A DNA stretch of 64,000 bases. Origin: Campylobacter vicugnae. Lineage in GTDB: Bacteria; Campylobacterota; Campylobacteria; Campylobacterales; Campylobacteraceae. Numbering within the stretch: position 1 is the stretch's first letter; every line of letters starts with the position of its first letter. Both the position numbers and the translations under genes were made by a program. The notes below the pieces were generated by a model. That model had not been told where the DNA came from, did not search any database, and saw only the letters and a list, made by a program, of their open reading frames with translations. The DNA is taken from positions 372,001 to 436,000 of the forward strand of contig NZ_CP018793.1 of NCBI RefSeq assembly GCF_002139875.1, written 5' to 3'. This document shows positions 19,771 through 28,542 of this stretch, piece by piece.

Positions 19771-19798
19771 GAATTTGGCTACTCTTTTAGCCAAATTC
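19771..19798 (+). terminator. Hairpin after leuA, probable terminator
   Basis: GAATTTGGCT and AGCCAAATTC form a perfect 10-base-pair stem with an 8-base loop, 11 bases past the leuA stop. The T-run after it is poor (ACTCAAAAATT), so it may be weak. Confidence 0.45.
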
Positions 19799-19884
19799 AC
19801 TCAAAAATTAAATTTACCCACTAAAATACAACATATTTAACTAAAAAATCCGATATCTATAATAAACTTCTAAAAGGAGAAAAT

Positions 19885-20478
19885 ATGCAAATAAATGGCA
19901 CAAATAGCTTAGATTTTTTAAGCATTAATCCAAATTCGCAAGATAGCATTGAAAGAATTAAAGAGGCTGCAAGCAAGATTGACGCAAGTGAGCTAACAAG
20001 AGGCTATCATATGCAGTTTATGCAACAAAGCTTTGAATTATCAAATGGTAATTTTAATATGCAAGTTAGCTTTATGAGTCTTAGCTTTGGGTTTAATAAT
20101 CAAGATAATAGCTTTAATAATTTTACTCAAGAATTAAAAGATTTACTAAATCAAAATATAGATATTACTGGTTATAGCGGTAAGCCAATTGGCGACCTAA
20201 GCCCACAAGAAGCGAGTGATTTAATAAGCGATAGTGGATATTTTGGTATTGATAATACTGCAAATCGCATAGCTGATTTTGTTATTAATGGGGCTGGAGA
20301 TGATGTAGAGATGATGAAAAGCGGCTTAGAGGGAGTAAAAGAGGGTTTTGCTCAGGCTGAAGCTTTATGGGGTCAGGCTTTACCTGATATCTCTCAACAA
20401 ACAATGGATAAAACTCTAGATAGAATCAATCAAGCCATTATGGAACTTAGTGGTAATGTGGTTAATGTTACTGCGTAG
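19885..20478 (+). CDS. Conserved hypothetical protein of unknown function
   Basis: This 197-residue soluble protein starts behind AAAGGAG. It has Asn/Ser/Phe-rich stretches in the first half and an ordered block SGYFGIDNTANRIADFVINGAGDD, followed by a helical C-terminus. I recall similar proteins in Campylobacter and relatives carrying a misleading label as a hydrogenase-4 component, and I do not trust that label. A CGATAT reminiscent of the sigma-28 -10 box lies at 19851, but the -35 spacing is poor. It overlaps the following lipoprotein gene. Confidence 0.7.
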   Translation: MQINGTNSLDFLSINPNSQDSIERIKEAASKIDASELTRGYHMQFMQQSFELSNGNFNMQVSFMSLSFGFNNQDNSFNNFTQELKDLLNQNIDITGYSGKPIGDLSPQEASDLISDSGYFGIDNTANRIADFVINGAGDDVEMMKSGLEGVKEGFAQAEALWGQALPDISQQTMDKTLDRINQAIMELSGNVVNVTA

Positions 20479-20854
20479 TCTATTCTTATTTATATTACTG
20501 CTCTTAGTAGCTGGCTGTACAGCTGCTAAGAATCACGTAGAAATTGCTAAAAACAGCTATATAAAAGGCGTTATAACTTCAATTAGTAAAGTTAGTAGTG
20601 GTTATGTTTATATTATTGAATCTACTGATACTAGCAACGGTAAGCTCAGATCAGCTCAAGGATTTAGCTCTAAGCCTTGCAATGTTGGTGATTTGGTATA
20701 TGCTAGATTAAATGGAGCTAAATTTGACTATTTTGCTATTTTGGTTACTGGATTTGAGCGAGTGCAAGAACCAGCCATTATCAAAAAACATCATCGAACC
20801 AAGCAAAATCTCACCACAGATAATATCCCAATTGTTGAAAATATTGAGTTTTAA
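20456..20854 (+). CDS. Putative small lipoprotein
   Basis: The N-terminus is a lipoprotein signal: positively charged, hydrophobic LLRSLFLFILLLLVAGC with the lipobox Cys. The mature part of about 110 residues has no recognised motif and ends in a basic region. Possible starts are ATG at 20456 or 20465; neither has a good ribosome binding site. The overlap with the preceding gene suggests translational coupling. Expected at the outer or inner membrane after Lgt processing. Confidence 0.65.
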   Translation: MWLMLLRSLFLFILLLLVAGCTAAKNHVEIAKNSYIKGVITSISKVSSGYVYIIESTDTSNGKLRSAQGFSSKPCNVGDLVYARLNGAKFDYFAILVTGFERVQEPAIIKKHHRTKQNLTTDNIPIVENIEF

Positions 20855-21139
20855 TCCATTATAAAAGCGATAATAATTTTTATAAATAAAATTTTTTATC
20901 ATTTAGCCTTTAGAGTGATAATCTTTAATATATAATTTATCTTAAATCTTTATTTGAGTTTAACTTTAACCAGGCTATCTTTTTTATATTTTTTATCCAT
21001 TAAATCTAAGCATAAATTCAAATTTCTTAAAGTCAAATTTAGATAAAATCATATCTCATAGTTGCTAATTAAAATTTGTAATAGCTTGTAATTTTAGCAA
21101 TAATAGATTGATAATAACAGATTAAAACAAAGGATATAA
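20855..21139. other. Intergenic stretch before the LivJ-like gene
   Basis: This is AT-rich DNA without a convincing ORF. It must hold the promoter of the binding-protein gene, since AAAGGA precedes its ATG at 21140. I could not single out a convincing -10 box or hairpin. Confidence 0.4.
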
Positions 21140-22258
21140 ATGAAAAAGTTTTCATTAATTGCTTTAGCTGCTGCGGTGGCTATTAGTTCAGCTGCTGCTA
21201 AAGAGATTAAAATCGGTGTAGTTTTACCTATTACTGGTGCTGTAGCGGCATATGGTCAAACAGCATGGGCTGGTATTAAATTAGCTAACAAGCTAGAACC
21301 AACACTAAAAAATGGAGATACTATTAGTTTAGTATTAGTAGATAATAAAGGCGATAAAGTAGAGACAGCTACAGCTACTACAAGATTAGTAAGCGAAGAT
21401 AAAGTAAGCGGTCTAATCGGTGCAATGGTTACTGGTAATACTCAGCAAGTATTACAAATCGCAGATGAAAAAAAGGTGCCTATGATAGCTCCAGCCGCTA
21501 CAGCTGATAAGCTGCTAGACCGTGCTAAATACGGTGCTAGAGTTACATTTATGGATTCATTCCAAGGGACTAGTTTTGCTTCATGGGCAGTAAGTCAAGG
21601 TATGAAAACAGCTGTGCTAGTAGTAGATCAATCTACATCATATTCGATCGGTCTAGCAAGAGCCTTTAAAAAAGAGTTTGAAAAACAAGGCAGCAAGCTA
21701 CTAAAAGAGTTAAAAATTAGTAGTGGCGATAAGGATTTTAAAGCGATAGTATCACAAATAAATAGCTTAAATCCTGATCTAGTGTATATGCCATTTTATC
21801 ATCCAGAAGCTGCGCTACTAGTACGCCAAGCTAGACAAATAGGGGTAAAATCACAATTTGCTAGTGGTGATGGTGTATCAAATGATACATTTATCGAGCT
21901 TGCTAGCGATGCATCAAATGGATATCTATATACAGATGCATTTGATAGCTCAAACCCACCAACAGCCAAATCAAAAGCCTTTGTAGAAGCATATGCAAAA
22001 GAAAATGGTGATAGTAATGTCCCTGGATTTACAGCACTTGGCGCTGACTCATACTATTTAATGATAGATGCGATGAATAGATGTGCTGATGGAGCTGATA
22101 GAGAGTGCGTAAATAAAGAGATCAAAAATAGCAAAAACTTTGAAGGCGTATCAGGTATAATAAATATCGATAAAAAAGGTAACGCAGAACGCTCAATAGT
22201 AATCAAAGAGATTGCTGGCGGTAAGGCGATGTATAAAGATACTGTAAATCCTAAGTAA
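21140..22258 (+). CDS. LivJ-like periplasmic branched-chain amino acid binding protein
   Basis: This 372-residue ABC-transporter substrate-binding protein belongs to the LivJ/LivK family. It has a clear Sec signal peptide (MKKFSLIALAAAVAISSAAA, then KE). The mature part begins IKIGVVLPITGAVAAYGQ, the usual start of these type I binding proteins. No livHMGF genes are next to it, so it is an orphan here; the permease may be elsewhere. Exact substrate is unproven. Being near leuA may be chance. Confidence 0.85.
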   Translation: MKKFSLIALAAAVAISSAAAKEIKIGVVLPITGAVAAYGQTAWAGIKLANKLEPTLKNGDTISLVLVDNKGDKVETATATTRLVSEDKVSGLIGAMVTGNTQQVLQIADEKKVPMIAPAATADKLLDRAKYGARVTFMDSFQGTSFASWAVSQGMKTAVLVVDQSTSYSIGLARAFKKEFEKQGSKLLKELKISSGDKDFKAIVSQINSLNPDLVYMPFYHPEAALLVRQARQIGVKSQFASGDGVSNDTFIELASDASNGYLYTDAFDSSNPPTAKSKAFVEAYAKENGDSNVPGFTALGADSYYLMIDAMNRCADGADRECVNKEIKNSKNFEGVSGIINIDKKGNAERSIVIKEIAGGKAMYKDTVNPK

Positions 22259-22290
22259 TTAAAGTTTTTAATATTACTTGGATTTAATAT

Positions 22291-22440
22291 TATTTAAATT
22301 CGAGATTATTACGCTTATTTATATTTACTCGCAATGACAAAAGCTGTCGTTGCGAGTAGTAAAACTACAAAACAACTCTTAAGGCTTTTGAAATTTGAAT
22401 TTATAGTTATTTAAATTTAAGATTGTCACACTTATTTATT
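22291..22440. repeat. Imperfect direct repeats around a palindrome (small repeat element)
   Basis: TATTTAAATTCGAGATTATT and onward (22291-22323) recurs with changes at 22408-22440, a spacing of 117 bases. Between them lies a palindrome with arms ACTCGCAATGACA (22327-22339) and TGTCGTTGCGAGT (22345-22357), loop AAAGC, one G-U pair. TCATTGCGAG-type palindromes are common dispersed repeats in several bacterial genomes. No T-run follows, so it is not an ordinary terminator. Confidence 0.5.
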
Positions 22441-22480
22441 TGTGAAGATTATACTTCTTATAATAGCTTATAAAATAAAT

Positions 22481-22498
22481 TTGGAATACAAATTGCTT
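22481..22498 (+). promoter_or_regulatory. Sigma-54 (RpoN) promoter of the flgI operon
   Basis: TTGGAATACAAATTGCTT has the GG (22483-22484), N10, GC (22495-22496) spacing of an RpoN promoter and matches the Campylobacter form. It lies about 45 bases before the flgI ATG, in line with RpoN/FlgR control of rod, ring and hook genes. Confidence 0.85.
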
Positions 22499-22541
22499 AA
22501 ATACTCAAAATTGTTTGAAATTACAAATAAAAAGGACTTGT

Positions 22542-23591
22542 ATGAGAGCAATCAGATTAATATTTATATCCTTATGTATGGCTGTAAGCTTGCAAGCTAC
22601 AACGATCAAAGAGCTAGCTAGCGTAGTAGGAGTAAGAGATAACCAACTTATTGGCTATGGTCTAGTAGTGGGATTAAATGGCACTGGCGATGGAAGTAGT
22701 AGTGAATTTACTATTCAATCGCTATCAAATATGCTCCAAACTGTAAATGTTAAAGTAGATCCAGATGATATCAAGTCTAAAAATACAGCTGCAGTTATGG
22801 TAACAGCTAAGCTTCCTCCGTTTGCTCGTCAAGGCGATAATCTAGATGTAACTGTAAGCTCTATTGGTGATGCTAAAAATTTAATTGGCGGGACACTTCT
22901 TCTAACAGCTCTAAAGGGTGTAGATGGCGATATATATGCATTAGCTCAAGGTGCTTTGACTCTTGGAGGTTCTACAACAAAGGGTGGCAATCACCCAACA
23001 GTAGCTACTATAATGAGTGGAGCGCTAGTAGAAAAAGAGGTGGTATATGATATCTACAATAAACCAAGTGCGAATTTAAGTCTAAAAAACTCAAGCTTTC
23101 AAACTGCAATTGATATGCAAAATGCGATTATAGCCAAATTTGGTAGCGGTTCAGCTATGGCCTTAGATCCAAGAACTGTTAACATTACAAAGCCAGAAAG
23201 AGTTAGTATGGTGGAGTTTTTAGCTAGTGTATTGGATATAAAGATGGATTATAAAGCCGAAGAGAAGATTATAATCGATGAGCGAACCGGTACAATAATA
23301 AGTGGAGTAAATATTAAGGTTGAACCTGTGATAATATCTCATGGTGCTATAACTATACAGATAGATGATAGTGGATTTGACCCAGCAGCTCCTAGTGCAG
23401 GTGATGTAGATGTAGGTAATGTAGCTATAAATACAAATACAAATACTATTAAAATTAATGAAAATGATATAACAGTGGCAAATATCACAAGAGCCTTAAA
23501 TAAACTAGGTGCCACACCAAAAGAGATAATAGCAATTATTGAAAATTTAAAAAGAGCTGGTGCAATCCACGCTGGTGTAGAGGTGATATGA
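22542..23591 (+). CDS. flgI: FlgI, flagellar P-ring protein
   Basis: FlgI forms the P-ring around the flagellar rod in the periplasm. The ATG at 22542, with AAAGGA upstream, gives 349 residues with a signal peptide (IRLIFISLCMAVSLQA). A TTG 27 bases upstream is less likely. The mature start TTIKELASVVGVRDNQLIGYGLVVGL is characteristic of the family, as is the C-terminal block with NTIKINENDITVAN. It overlaps the flgJ-like gene by 4 bases and heads a RpoN-type operon. Confidence 0.96.
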   Translation: MRAIRLIFISLCMAVSLQATTIKELASVVGVRDNQLIGYGLVVGLNGTGDGSSSEFTIQSLSNMLQTVNVKVDPDDIKSKNTAAVMVTAKLPPFARQGDNLDVTVSSIGDAKNLIGGTLLLTALKGVDGDIYALAQGALTLGGSTTKGGNHPTVATIMSGALVEKEVVYDIYNKPSANLSLKNSSFQTAIDMQNAIIAKFGSGSAMALDPRTVNITKPERVSMVEFLASVLDIKMDYKAEEKIIIDERTGTIISGVNIKVEPVIISHGAITIQIDDSGFDPAAPSAGDVDVGNVAINTNTNTIKINENDITVANITRALNKLGATPKEIIAIIENLKRAGAIHAGVEVI

Positions 23592-23884
23592 TGAGAGTAG
23601 ATACAAGTGCAGCATTAAATGCATATAATGCATCAAGCACGCAAAATCTAGGTAAGATAAAACCAGTAGATGATGTAGCATTAAAAGAGCAAACTGATGC
23701 TTTTGAGGCATTTTTAGTCAAAGAGGTTTTAGATATTGCTTTAAAAAATGAAAATCCACTATTTCCTGAAGATCCAGGTGATAAGATTTATAACTCAATG
23801 TATAACGATGCTATGAGTAGAGCATTAAGTGGTGGATTTGGATTTTCGCAAATGTTGTATGATTTTTTAAAAGAGAGAGCCTAA
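23588..23884 (+). CDS. flgJ: Rod-binding protein (FlgJ N-terminal domain only)
   Basis: This 98-residue protein corresponds to the N-terminal rod-capping domain of FlgJ (LKEQTDAFEAFLVKEVLDIAL, and GGFGFSQML near the end). The muramidase domain found in gamma-proteobacterial FlgJ is absent, which is normal in Campylobacter, so the lytic enzyme must be separate. The ATG overlaps the flgI stop (ATGATG region), so the two are coupled. Confidence 0.88.
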   Translation: MMRVDTSAALNAYNASSTQNLGKIKPVDDVALKEQTDAFEAFLVKEVLDIALKNENPLFPEDPGDKIYNSMYNDAMSRALSGGFGFSQMLYDFLKERA

Positions 23885-23908
23885 ATAAAAGTTGAATTTT
23901 TCCGATTT
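23882..23908 (+). promoter_or_regulatory. Probable sigma-28 (FliA) promoter of flgM
   Basis: TAAATAAA (23882-23889), 11 bases, then TCCGATTT (23901-23908) fits the FliA pattern, TAAA-N15-GCCGATAA, and the Campylobacter -10 CGATWT. It starts in the last bases of the flgJ-like gene and lies 37 bases before the flgM ATG. Confidence 0.55.
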
Positions 23909-23944
23909 AGCTTAAATAAAATAATTAGCTAAAAAGGATTTACA

Positions 23945-24148
23945 ATGATAGGTTCTATAAAAGCAAGCACTATATATAACAGCATAGTAACGCCAAAAAA
24001 CGAAGATAAAAAAAACGAACAAGTAACGCAAACTCAAAGTAGTAGTAACAATACTAGAATAAAAGAGTTGGCTGCGATGATTGAAAATGGAGAGTATAAG
24101 GTAGATATAAATGTCTTGTCTAAAAAGATCGCAGACTCTTTAATCTAA
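23945..24148 (+). CDS. flgM: FlgM, anti-sigma-28 factor
   Basis: FlgM binds FliA and holds back late flagellar genes until it is exported or otherwise relieved. This 67-residue protein has the usual disordered, Asn/Gln/Ser-rich N-terminus and the FliA-binding C-terminus (RIKELAAMIENGEYKVDINVLSKKIADSLI region). AAAAGGA precedes the ATG. It lies between flgJ and flgN as in other Campylobacter, probably with both readthrough from the RpoN promoter and its own sigma-28 promoter. Confidence 0.88.
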   Translation: MIGSIKASTIYNSIVTPKNEDKKNEQVTQTQSSSNNTRIKELAAMIENGEYKVDINVLSKKIADSLI

Positions 24149-24187
24149 GATTTTATCTGCTCCTTTGAGCTATCAAAGGAGCAAAAT

Positions 24188-24634
24188 ATGGTAAAACACT
24201 ATCTAGACGAAGCAATATCAGAGCTTCAAGAATTAATCTCAATAACAAAACAAGATATACAAAATATACAAAAAGCTGATCACTCTTGTGTAGATGAACA
24301 TACGAAAAAAAAGAACGAATTAGTACGCAAATTTGAAAAGACAAAATCTCAGCTAGATAGCGAATTAATCAAACTCGCACAAGCCAATAGTGGAACAGAT
24401 CTTGCTAGTGTATTATCAGATGAGATAAAAGATAAGCTAGGCGAATTAAGGGAGTCTTTAGAGATTTTACAAAAGGTCAATAAAGAGTATGCCAAATCCG
24501 TAGTGGTAGTTAAAGAATTTTATGATTCGCTACTAAAGGCAATGCTAGGAGTTCAAAATGGAGTTAGCACATATGGAGATGGTAAAAACTCTAGCTTAGC
24601 AGATGCGGAAAAACTACTTAAATTAAGGGTTTGA
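24188..24634 (+). CDS. flgN: FlgN-like flagellar export chaperone
   Basis: The 148-residue protein is almost wholly helical (LDEAISELQELISITKQDIQNI; later LRESLEILQKVNKEYAKS), as in FlgN, the chaperone for hook-associated proteins FlgK and FlgL. Sequence identity in this family is low, so the call rests on shape and position: it lies 1 base before flgK. An AAGGAG site stands before the ATG. Confidence 0.75.
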   Translation: MVKHYLDEAISELQELISITKQDIQNIQKADHSCVDEHTKKKNELVRKFEKTKSQLDSELIKLAQANSGTDLASVLSDEIKDKLGELRESLEILQKVNKEYAKSVVVVKEFYDSLLKAMLGVQNGVSTYGDGKNSSLADAEKLLKLRV

Positions 24635-24635
24635 T

Positions 24636-26492
24636 ATGGGAATTTTTGATTCTTTATATACTGGTGTAAGTGGGCTAAATGCAGCTCAAATTCAAATTCA
24701 AGTAACAGGTCAAAATATCACTAATGTAAATAGCGACTACTATACACGCCAAAGAGTAGTCCAATCAGCAGCCTATCCGCTTCATACTACTCCTGGTGAT
24801 ATAGGGCTTGGTACAAAAGTTGATACTATTATTAGAATTCATGATGAATTTACATTTACTAAGCTTAAAAACGCCTCTTCAAATAAAGAGAGTACAGCTT
24901 ATAAAGAGCAGGTTTTAAAAGAGATAGCACAGAGATTTCCAGATTTGCAAGATACTGGACTTTTAAATGATATACAAAACTACTATCAAGCGTGGAACGA
25001 CTTTGCTTCTCACTCATATGAGTCTAGCCAAAAGACAAATTTACTCAATATCACTACAACGCTAACAAATAGGATAAATGATACAGCCTATCAGTTAAAA
25101 AATATCCATACAAATATAAATGAAGATATCGTCTTAGCCGTAGAAGAGATAAATCGCATAGGCCAGCAAATAGCAGATATAAATAAGCAAATTCAATCAG
25201 TAGAGACTAAAGGCGGTTCAGTAAATGCTAATGATCTAAGAGATAAGCGTGATCAGTTAGAATCTACTATGGCAAATTTAGTAAATATCTCAACATTTAA
25301 AAACGATATAATGTCTGATAGTAGATATGGTGGAAGTATGACTGACCAAGGTAAGGATTATACTCTTGCTATTGATGGTGTTACTATAATAGAAGGGACA
25401 AACTTTCATCCATTAAAGCTAGATACTCAAGCCTCAATAGATGGATTTGCTACTATCTATTATGAGTTAAATGATGAGACTAGGATAGAGATGACAAACA
25501 AAATTAGCAATGGTAAGCTAGGTGCAATGCTTGATATGCGTGGTAGAAATCTTGATGGCGAGGGTAATTTTGTAGATGGGACTATAACAGATTTTAGAAA
25601 TAATCTTGATACATTTGCCCAAACTATGATAGTAAATACCAATAACATCTACGCTTTAGCAGCACAAGACTCTATGCATAGTCAAGATCTAAAGGATATG
25701 GATGAGAGTATGACGCTACAAAATTATAGCTCATATGTTAAAGATGGAAGCTTTAAGGTAAATATCTATAATGCAACAGGCCAGGTAGTAGCAACTAAAG
25801 AGATAAAAATAGATGCATCTACTACTATGAATGATACAAGACAAGGCAATTCAATTGTAGCGCAATTTAATTCAAATACTGATGATGATGGAAATCATAA
25901 TTTAAATGACGACCTTGATGATTATTTTGAAGCTATATATACATATGATGAAAAGACCGGTATGGGGCATTTAGGATTTTTGCCAAAGCAAGCTGAGGGT
26001 GAATATACTATATCTATTGAAGATAATGGGACAAACTTTGCTGGTGTTTTTGGAATGAGTCAGTTCTTTGAAGGTAATAAGGCTGCAAATATGCAAGTTG
26101 AACAAAGCCTAAGAGCTGATAGTTCAAAAATCAAAGGTAATAAAGCTCCAATAGATGGCGATAATGCTATGGCAAATGAGATGATACAGCTCCAAACTAA
26201 GCAAGTAGATTTTATAAACAAAGATGGAAGTATAAAAAATGAGAGTATTACTGGTTATTATAGATATTTAACTTCAGATATAGCTAGTAGAACTGAATCT
26301 GTCATTGCTTTAAATTCTACCAATCAATCTTTATATGCAAGTGTATATAGCGAACATCAAAGCATTAGCGGTGTAAATATGGATGAAGAGTTATCAAATT
26401 TGATTCGCTTTCAAAGTAGCTATGGAGCAGCTGCTAAGATCATAACTACAGTAGATCAGATGCTTAATTCACTTTTGAGTATTAAACAGTAA
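24636..26492 (+). CDS. flgK: FlgK, flagellar hook-associated protein 1
   Basis: FlgK forms the first hook-filament junction ring. The N-terminal rod/hook helix is clear (GIFDSLYTGVSGLNAAQIQI, then VTGQNITNVNSDYYTRQR). The C-terminus has the matching heptad helix (GVNMDEELSNLIRFQSSYGA and KIITTVDQMLNSLLSI). At 618 residues it is near the C. jejuni length. It follows the FlgN-like chaperone gene and shares a base with the next gene. Confidence 0.96.
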   Translation: MGIFDSLYTGVSGLNAAQIQIQVTGQNITNVNSDYYTRQRVVQSAAYPLHTTPGDIGLGTKVDTIIRIHDEFTFTKLKNASSNKESTAYKEQVLKEIAQRFPDLQDTGLLNDIQNYYQAWNDFASHSYESSQKTNLLNITTTLTNRINDTAYQLKNIHTNINEDIVLAVEEINRIGQQIADINKQIQSVETKGGSVNANDLRDKRDQLESTMANLVNISTFKNDIMSDSRYGGSMTDQGKDYTLAIDGVTIIEGTNFHPLKLDTQASIDGFATIYYELNDETRIEMTNKISNGKLGAMLDMRGRNLDGEGNFVDGTITDFRNNLDTFAQTMIVNTNNIYALAAQDSMHSQDLKDMDESMTLQNYSSYVKDGSFKVNIYNATGQVVATKEIKIDASTTMNDTRQGNSIVAQFNSNTDDDGNHNLNDDLDDYFEAIYTYDEKTGMGHLGFLPKQAEGEYTISIEDNGTNFAGVFGMSQFFEGNKAANMQVEQSLRADSSKIKGNKAPIDGDNAMANEMIQLQTKQVDFINKDGSIKNESITGYYRYLTSDIASRTESVIALNSTNQSLYASVYSEHQSISGVNMDEELSNLIRFQSSYGAAAKIITTVDQMLNSLLSIKQ

Positions 26493-27265
26493 TGAATAAA
26501 TTAAAGCTTGCCTTAGATGATGAGTTGTCTAAGGCAAATACAATAAGTGGCCTATATAGTGCTGCTGATCCATTGCAAATTGCAACAAAATATAAAACAG
26601 ATCCATTTATTACGCTTGTTTGTGCGCTTTTTGCCTATGGTAATGCTAGGGCGATTGTGAAGTTTTTATCTGGATTGGAATTTGATATTTTAAATTTGCA
26701 AGAGCAGCAAATAAGTGGTATTGTAAAAGGCAATGGTTGGTTATATAGATTTCAAAATCCTACGGATGTAGAGCAGATTTTTATTACCATAGCTAGGGCC
26801 AAGCGTGAGTTAGATTTAGAATCTATAATTGTTAATAAAATGCAAGATGGCAAGATAATATACGGGATAAACGCACTTATTAAATCAATATATAAGTTAA
26901 ATAATTACCGCTCAAGTGGATATGAGTTTTTTTGGGGTAGAGAATTTGAAAATGAGCCAAAAAGCCCTTATAAACGCTATAATATGTGGCTTAGATGGAT
27001 GGTAAGAGATAGCGATATCGATCTAGGATTGTTTAAAAATATTAGTAAATCAAGCTTAATTTTGCCGCTTGATACTCACACTCACAAGGTGGCTCAAGCA
27101 ATTGGTCTATGCAGCCGCAAAAGCTATGACTATAAAGCAGCCAAACAGATTACTGATAATTTAGCTCTATTTGATTCAAATGATCCAATTAAGTATGATT
27201 TTGCCCTATATCGCATAGGTCAAAGCGGTAATTTACAAAAATTTTTAGAACGCATAAAAGGGTAA
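26492..27265 (+). CDS. TIGR02757 (DUF2400) family protein
   Basis: This 257-residue protein matches a family of unknown function common in epsilonproteobacteria. The typical blocks are DPFITLVCALFAYGNA, then KRYNMWLRWMVRDSDIDLGLF, and LPLDTHTHKVAQAIGL near residue 190. The last block resembles the substrate-binding part of helix-hairpin-helix DNA glycosylases, so a nucleic-acid role is possible but not shown. It starts on the last base of the flgK stop. Confidence 0.85.
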   Translation: MNKLKLALDDELSKANTISGLYSAADPLQIATKYKTDPFITLVCALFAYGNARAIVKFLSGLEFDILNLQEQQISGIVKGNGWLYRFQNPTDVEQIFITIARAKRELDLESIIVNKMQDGKIIYGINALIKSIYKLNNYRSSGYEFFWGREFENEPKSPYKRYNMWLRWMVRDSDIDLGLFKNISKSSLILPLDTHTHKVAQAIGLCSRKSYDYKAAKQITDNLALFDSNDPIKYDFALYRIGQSGNLQKFLERIKG

Positions 27266-27316
27266 ATTTAATAAAAACTTGCTAATATAATAGTCAAAAA
27301 TCAAGTAGGCAAATAT

Positions 27317-28531
27317 ATGGAAGAAAGACTAAAAAAGCTAAAAAAAGCTACTAAAAAATTACAAATTTTAAATCAAAATCAAAGAGCGGATTTAATCTTA
27401 AATATAGCTAGCGCAATAGAGCAAAATATGGCTAAAATTATAAAAGCTAATTTAATAGATTTACAAAATGCTAAGGATTTAAGTCCAGCTTTGCAAGATA
27501 GATTAAAGCTAGATGAAGCGCGTATAAAGTCTCTTGCAGATGGTATTAGAGATATAGCTATGCTAAAAGATCCAATTGGTAAAATTCACGATGGTTGGAG
27601 TGCTAAAAGTGGTCTAAAGATAGAAAAGATTAGCGTTCCACTTGGCGTGATTGCTATGATATATGAGTCTAGACCAAATGTAACAGCTGAAGTAGCTGCT
27701 CTTGCTATTAAAAGTGCTAATGGCTGTGCGTTAAAAGGTGGTAAAGAGGCTATAAACTCAAATTTAGCCCTTGCAAATATAATCAAAGATAGCTTAGGCG
27801 AATATGGTGGCTGTATAGAGTATTTTGATATTAGTAGAGATGAGGTAAAAAATCTCATTAAAATGGATAGATATCTAGATCTTGTAGTGCCTAGAGGAGG
27901 TGAAGGGTTGGTTAAGTTTGTTAGCTCTAATGCCTCTGTGCCAGTGCTAAAGCATGATAAAGGTGTATGCCATATCTATGTACATCAAGATGCCAATATC
28001 CAAAAAGCTCTAAATATATGCATAAATGCTAAATGCTCACGACCCGGAGTTTGTAATGCTGCTGAGAGTATTTTAGTAGATGAGATGATAGCTGATGAGT
28101 TTTTGCCGTTGTTAAAAAGTGAATTGGATAAATTTAATGTAATAATCCATGGATGTGATAAATCTAAACAGATAATAAAGTGCCAAAGTGCAGATGAGCT
28201 TAGTTATTATAATGAGTATTTGGATTTTGAGTTAAATTTAAAGATAGTAAGTGGATTTGATGAGGCCTTAAGTCATATAGATGAGTATAGTAGTGGTCAT
28301 AGCGAAGCTATAATAAGTGATAATTATAGTGTATGCGAGATGTTTTTAAGCTTGGTTGATAGTGCTTGTGTATATGCTAATGCCTCAACTAGATTTAGCG
28401 ATGGCGGAGAGTTTGGCTTTGGTGCTGAAGTTGGCATAAGTACTTGTAAAATGCATGCTCGTGGCCCTGTGGGTGTAGATGAATTAACTACATATAAATA
28501 TATTATTAGAGGTGATGGGCAGACTAGATAG
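27317..28531 (+). CDS. proA: ProA, gamma-glutamyl phosphate reductase
   Basis: ProA reduces gamma-glutamyl phosphate to glutamate semialdehyde with NADPH in proline synthesis. It has the aldehyde dehydrogenase fold; the catalytic Cys is in KCSRPGVCNAAES. Also seen are YESRPNVTAEVAALAIKSAN and a late GRGPVG-like block (HARGPVGVDELTTYKY). Its 404 residues are slightly shorter than E. coli ProA. Its stop lies back to back with that of the convergent pflB. Confidence 0.95.
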   Translation: MEERLKKLKKATKKLQILNQNQRADLILNIASAIEQNMAKIIKANLIDLQNAKDLSPALQDRLKLDEARIKSLADGIRDIAMLKDPIGKIHDGWSAKSGLKIEKISVPLGVIAMIYESRPNVTAEVAALAIKSANGCALKGGKEAINSNLALANIIKDSLGEYGGCIEYFDISRDEVKNLIKMDRYLDLVVPRGGEGLVKFVSSNASVPVLKHDKGVCHIYVHQDANIQKALNICINAKCSRPGVCNAAESILVDEMIADEFLPLLKSELDKFNVIIHGCDKSKQIIKCQSADELSYYNEYLDFELNLKIVSGFDEALSHIDEYSSGHSEAIISDNYSVCEMFLSLVDSACVYANASTRFSDGGEFGFGAEVGISTCKMHARGPVGVDELTTYKYIIRGDGQTR

Positions 28532-28542
28532 CTACTCTAGTC
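28522..28542. terminator. Bidirectional hairpin spanning the proA and pflB stop codons
   Basis: GACTAGA (28522-28528) and TCTAGTC (28536-28542) pair perfectly with the loop TAGCTAC. The loop starts with the proA TAG (28529-28531) followed directly by the pflB stop (28532-28534, read on the minus strand). It could slow both convergent transcripts, though T-runs are lacking. Confidence 0.4.

Noticed and set aside
19849-19856. Sigma-28 promoter before the gene at 19885
   Set aside because: TCCGATAT fits the -10 box, but no TAAA stands at the right distance upstream. It is mentioned only as a hint.
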